A DNA stretch of 64,000 nucleotides from Polytrichum commune (taxonomy: Eukaryota > Streptophyta > Polytrichopsida > Polytrichales > Polytrichaceae): assembly GCA_950295325.1 (NCBI GenBank), contig OX485803.1:43539554-43603553 (forward strand), in the 5' to 3' direction. The position numbers and the translations under genes are program-made. Below are positions 59,776 to 64,000 of the stretch, in pieces; position 1 is the first letter of the stretch; every line of letters begins with the position of its first letter. The notes under the pieces are model-generated. The model was not told the origin of the DNA and ran no database searches. It was given only the letters and a program-made list of their open reading frames with translations.

Positions 59776-61829
59776 AAGTCAATACCCCAATCAAGACTAC
59801 CACTAAAACTTTAACTCCAGCTTTAATCAATAACTTTGTCTCTAACTTTGTCGCGACCCTTGCTTGCTCTCTTTAACTTATTTTCACCGTTTCATAAATC
59901 TAGCTAATGTCATGAGCGTTGATCATGCACATCCCCCATACGTGCCTCCAAGCTTATAGGTTGGTTACCAAACTCACTTACACATGCATTTAGGACTCTC
60001 CCCTCAATATGTAGCCAATGGTCAGGTGTGGATTTTCATTCATGTCCATCCAATTTAATTAGAGTTGATCATCGCGTTGCTAAAGCAACACTATAATAGC
60101 CCAAAACATACTTGGCAACTTCGCCCTTACGTTGGGCCAAGACCCATGGAGACCGCATTGTTTTGTAGTGGGCGGCGTTGATCGGCAAAGCCGCCTCCCC
60201 ATATAAGCTTCTAGGACTCCACGCAAGGCCCCTACTCCATTATCAAATAACTTTTTTTCTCTCTCTTCTAAAAGTTGGGGCTAGGTAGATGGTTTCCCTT
60301 GCCATTGGGTTTGGAACTCCTACAGCTTCAAACCTCCATAACTTCATTGTCCAATCTTTGATGTTATCCAACGATTGGTCCATCGATATCTGCTTTTGCG
60401 TAGATTTTGATAGACTCCTCACTTATCCTATTCAAACAAGTATTGCGGAAGTTATGGCTATTCTAACCTCGGTAGTCTTGGGCGCCACTCCCGGGTCACT
60501 GCTGTCCCACTACAACACCCCCTTGAGTGTTGGGCTTTGTCCCTAGACAACGTGCCACTCAAATTGCCATATCTCCTAGCTCACACCTCCAATTGGAGAA
60601 TTTTTTAGCAATCTAGAATTTGGACGCCATAAACTACTCAATGCTCATGTCACCTTACCATTTTGACTTCTAGACTACGTGGATGGGAGGCATTCTCAAC
60701 GCCCGGGGCCCTCACCCACACTAGGATCACTTGGGCCCTCTCACCTATGACGCCACAAGTCTCGGGTGTTACTCCGGGGTCCCTCTTGTACCCATGGTGT
60801 TGCGGGCATTCTTCGTGAAGATGTGAGTGACAAATTTTATCACTAATCACTATCTCTGTCTCTAGCTATTACCTAATGTCTCTAAGCCTTAAATGCCGTA
60901 AAACCCTCAACAATTAGCAATACAATTATAAGCAATGCAGCCAAAAGCAATACAACAAAAACAATATAACTTACAGAACTTAGAATTGCAACTGGCTATG
61001 GCCTTCACTCCAACAACCACATATCAGTACAACAATTTTCTTAACAAGATTTGCAAATCATTTTATTCAATATTAATTTTGCTAGCTTTCTAAAAACTTT
61101 GCGCTGCTACCTAGAGAGAGAGAGAGAGAGAGAGAGAGCTTTAAATGAGAGAGGGAGTGAAAGTGAGTCCGACGTTAATCTTTGTGGACCACCCCTTCTA
61201 ACCACAAGACATTGGCAATAGATTGGGTTGTACCCAAATCTAACAGTCGGTATATACGGCCGACTCCACACTACTTCAACCCTTAAATCCTTAAATCTTC
61301 GTTCGCCAACCTGCTGATCCAATGGCCTTCGACTTCATCCGCACACGACTTCATCCACTCATACGTTTATTTGCACACGCCTTTATTACCTCAATGCCTT
61401 CATTTGTACATGTCTTCGACCATATATGCCTTCATCCACACATGTCTTCGACCACATACATCTTCATCCACACATGCCTTCATCCACTCAATGCCGTGCT
61501 AGGTCTTTGTGTATTGTCTTATCATTTAATAATGTTAGCTAATTGATATTTGTTTAACTTCCAAAAATTCATTTCTTTTCTTAACTAGCCTTAATAATTT
61601 ATAGTTTTTTTCTTGCCTATTTTCATTGTCTTTCTATTTGTGGTTGAAGCAACAAAACATTTCAAACCACATAGCCACATGCTAATTTTGTTGTTAATCC
61701 CTCAGTAACTCATTTTTTAAGCAACTTTGATGGAGGTCTCTGATGTACAACAACTACTTTTGCAACTCATTTCAAATTCCTTGCCTCCATCTTCTTAATT
61801 GCATTTTGCATGTTTTTATTGCACACCAC
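59776..61829. other. Intergenic, simple repeats
   Basis: Includes an (AG)n run at 61112-61138 and about three 30-bp units of CTTCATCCACACATG / TCTTCGACCACATA near 61405-61490. No gene is recognisable. Confidence 0.5.
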
Positions 61830-61831
61830 TA

Positions 61832-62231
61832 CACTAAATAGGTAGATTAGTGTTAGATGAAGATTAGTGTTAGAGCCAATAGTTACCCAAAACACTAAAT
61901 GTCATTTGAAAGTACAATTAGTGTTACAATTTCCTTTGTCTTTATTTTGCATTGTCAAAGTTGAGTTCCATTAAGTTTAAATTTTGTAATATCAAATTCC
62001 CAGCATATTACATTTTCTATGAGGCTCACATATTCTACCTCCAATTCTTCATTTGAAGATCTACAAAAAATGTCATCTAACACTAAATGCGCTTTTGTAA
62101 ATATTCAAAGTTACTAATTGGTACAAATAGTGTTAGAGTTGACATTTAGTGTTCTAACACTATGAAGACAATTGACATTTAGCGTTTTCGTCGACTATTA
62201 GTGTTTCCAACACTAATCTACCTATTTAGTG
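61832..62231. mobile_element. 400-bp MITE with CACTAAAT termini and TA flanks
   Basis: The ends CACTAAATAGGTAGATTAGT and the inverted copy ending at 62231 are perfect for about 23 bp. TA flanks both sides (61830-61831 and 62232-62233). The interior repeats ATTAGTGTTA-like words several times. The start resembles CACTA elements, but the TA flanks point to a Tc1/mariner-type target; a CACTA-type 3-bp duplication does not match. Confidence 0.75.
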
Positions 62232-62233
62232 TA

Positions 62234-64000
62234 GCTTTGGCGCATTTGTCCCCTACCATCTCAAGAACCTTTGAAATAGTCATACCGTAGTATACATGAA
62301 CTCATTAATTAAGCATTTGTATGCTCCCATGATGAAGTGGGTGATGACCATTGCCTTAACCATCCTAGTTCATTTGGTTGGCTGATACTACAACTTCAAG
62401 AGAAGCAGGAACTCGTGATAATATTCATAGAAAAATGATTTATGTCAATGGTCATAATCCACTGTCCACACCAATCTACAAGAACATTGGCAAAGAATGT
62501 AGCTCTATAGCACATTGGATCTAGGTGATGAATATGATCCTGACAAAATTGTCCATAAGTAGTCTTACACTTTTGCAAATGTGGGCTTCGGTCCTATACT
62601 AGCGGCCAATTATACTCCACACTCAACAATGTAGATATTGGATTCCACCTACATGTCTGAGGACAAAGATAGAAATGAGGATGACTTGCCAAAGCCACCA
62701 GAGGTACTGCAGACCATTGTCTTGAAATTTTCATGTAGTAAATGTCTACAAGCATGTACTATGTTTGCTAAAGGCCATAATCTTCAAGGAGTCACAAAAT
62801 AGTAGTCCAAGTAGGGATTGGCTCTTCTATTGGTGAATCAAACATATGGGCATACTATCCCAGATAACAGAGGGTAAGGATAAATTTATAGTATGTGAGC
62901 TAGGATAAAATTAATTGGGGGTAACTCAAAGTGGACTTGACCATCCAGGTTTAATAAAGGTATTTTATGATTGGAAACCTCCCTAAAAAATTGACTACCT
63001 TGCCAAAGTGATAGAGATATTGAGATCCAAAAAGATCTTTGCTAGAGAAAAAAAAAGGAGAGATGTTGAATATTGGTAGGTAATACATCTGACATAAAAT
63101 CAGGGTGTTGCAACTAAACTAACAAAGCTTGCAAAGAATCTTGACATTGCTATAGATTACTTGTAGGTTGACTATAGAACTGCGATGAAAATTTGAGTGC
63201 CATATTCTTGCCAAGACACTTCTCTTCTTTTTGCATGAACTAGAAATTGTTACTTGAGTCAATAGCCACTGGTTTTCTAGGGAAACGTAGTACAACAAGA
63301 CTTGAGCTCCCAAATCACAATATACAATGAAGGTTGAATGGGGTTCAAATAGGTTAATATGGTGTCAAGCTAAGAAATTAGCAAACAATTTTTTGATCCC
63401 CCATTGAGCACCATGCTATCACACTCTCTGAAAACAACCATGATCTATCCATGTATATTTCTTCAACCCCATACTCAAGAAAAATAGTTGGTGTTGGATC
63501 TCGTATATGTGAAAAATGTTTGAGTCGTTGGTCCAGGCTCCAAAGTTCAGTAAAGAATTCCAAAGGTAGAGCGAAGGGATGAACTATGTTTGAAATTGTC
63601 AAGGTCATTGATGGTTGTTCTATATTAACACAACTCACCATTGTCTTTTGTGTAGTCAATTTCACCTCTTGCAATCTCAAATTATCTTTCAATCGTCCGT
63701 TCTTAAGAGTAACTCATTGTAACTCCTCTCGACATTCGTCTGACCGTTCTTGTACCTACAAATAAGAATTTAATTGTCCTTGTAGAATCACCTTTTCTTT
63801 CTTTTTTATCGCTACTTGCTCTTGACACAAGGCTATAGTCTTATTATTTTTCTCTAGTACATGCTACTGGTCCAATTTTTCCTTCATAACCTTGGCAAAC
63901 TCTAGTAGATGCTTCACATTAGTTGTCTGGTAGCTAATTAAAGATTCATTTTTGTCAATCAATTGCTCTAAATTTTTGAAGCAAATCCTTATATCTCTTT
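62234..64000. other. Intergenic, possible retroelement debris
   Basis: ORFs of 60 to 104 codons occur on both strands (for example 63378-63692 minus) without recognisable motifs. Nothing further can be supported. Confidence 0.4.

Noticed and set aside
1-64000. CRISPR arrays, operons, phage or bacterial systems
   Set aside because: The window is spliced plant nuclear DNA. The tandem repeats are 100-400 bp units without spacers.

Overview
This window is nuclear DNA from a land plant. The background is AT-rich and dense in repeats. Three genes are convincing, and all three are plant types: a phosphoinositide-specific phospholipase C with the short plant layout (no PH domain), a class I LOB-domain (LBD/ASL) transcription factor, and a GIY-YIG-like protein that is probably sent to the plastid. 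Three spliced genes in 64 kb, introns filled with small transposons, and decayed Ty3 and LINE copies suggest a large plant genome. A fern, another seed-free plant or a gymnosperm would fit, but the sequence alone does not settle the lineage.

Layout. 1-27.2 kb holds no convincing conserved gene. It carries inverted-repeat elements (74-483, 3531-3855, 9678-10203, 10948-11302, 15925-16048, 16808-16992, 17623-18016), Stowaway-like elements (13589-13681, 24234-24788), a decayed Ty3/gypsy element (about 4.9-7.75 kb), a 5'-truncated LINE with a restriction-like endonuclease (12211-13252, flanked by an exact 14-bp duplication), a 5S rRNA-like fragment (8674-8743), and a tandem array of about 400-bp units (25.1-26.3 kb). 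Two exon-like open stretches on the minus strand (20839-21335 and 18230-18419) may belong to an unrecognised gene.

27.3-41.1 kb is the first gene block, on the plus strand. A degenerate tandem array runs up to the PLC start codon. The nine-exon PLC gene follows (27937-35312; nine exons join in frame into 620 residues). Its introns hold a roughly 200-bp tandem repeat and three separate MITE insertions. The GIY-YIG-like gene comes next (seven exons ending at 41072).

44.2-48.8 kb is the LBD gene on the minus strand. It has two exons, a 2.0-kb intron, a long GC-rich leader that is open but has no ATG, and G-quadruplex-like runs upstream. 49-64 kb is mostly intergenic, with a small ORF carrying one hydrophobic helix at 52.25 kb, W-box clusters, further MITEs and a second 5S-like fragment.

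The three genes do not form a pathway. PLC cleaves PIP2 at the membrane, the GIY-YIG-like protein is probably plastid-located, and the LBD factor acts in the nucleus. The most unusual structures are the layered repeats inside PLC, including a MITE nested in an intron repeat shared by two introns, and several small insertions with readable target-site duplications.
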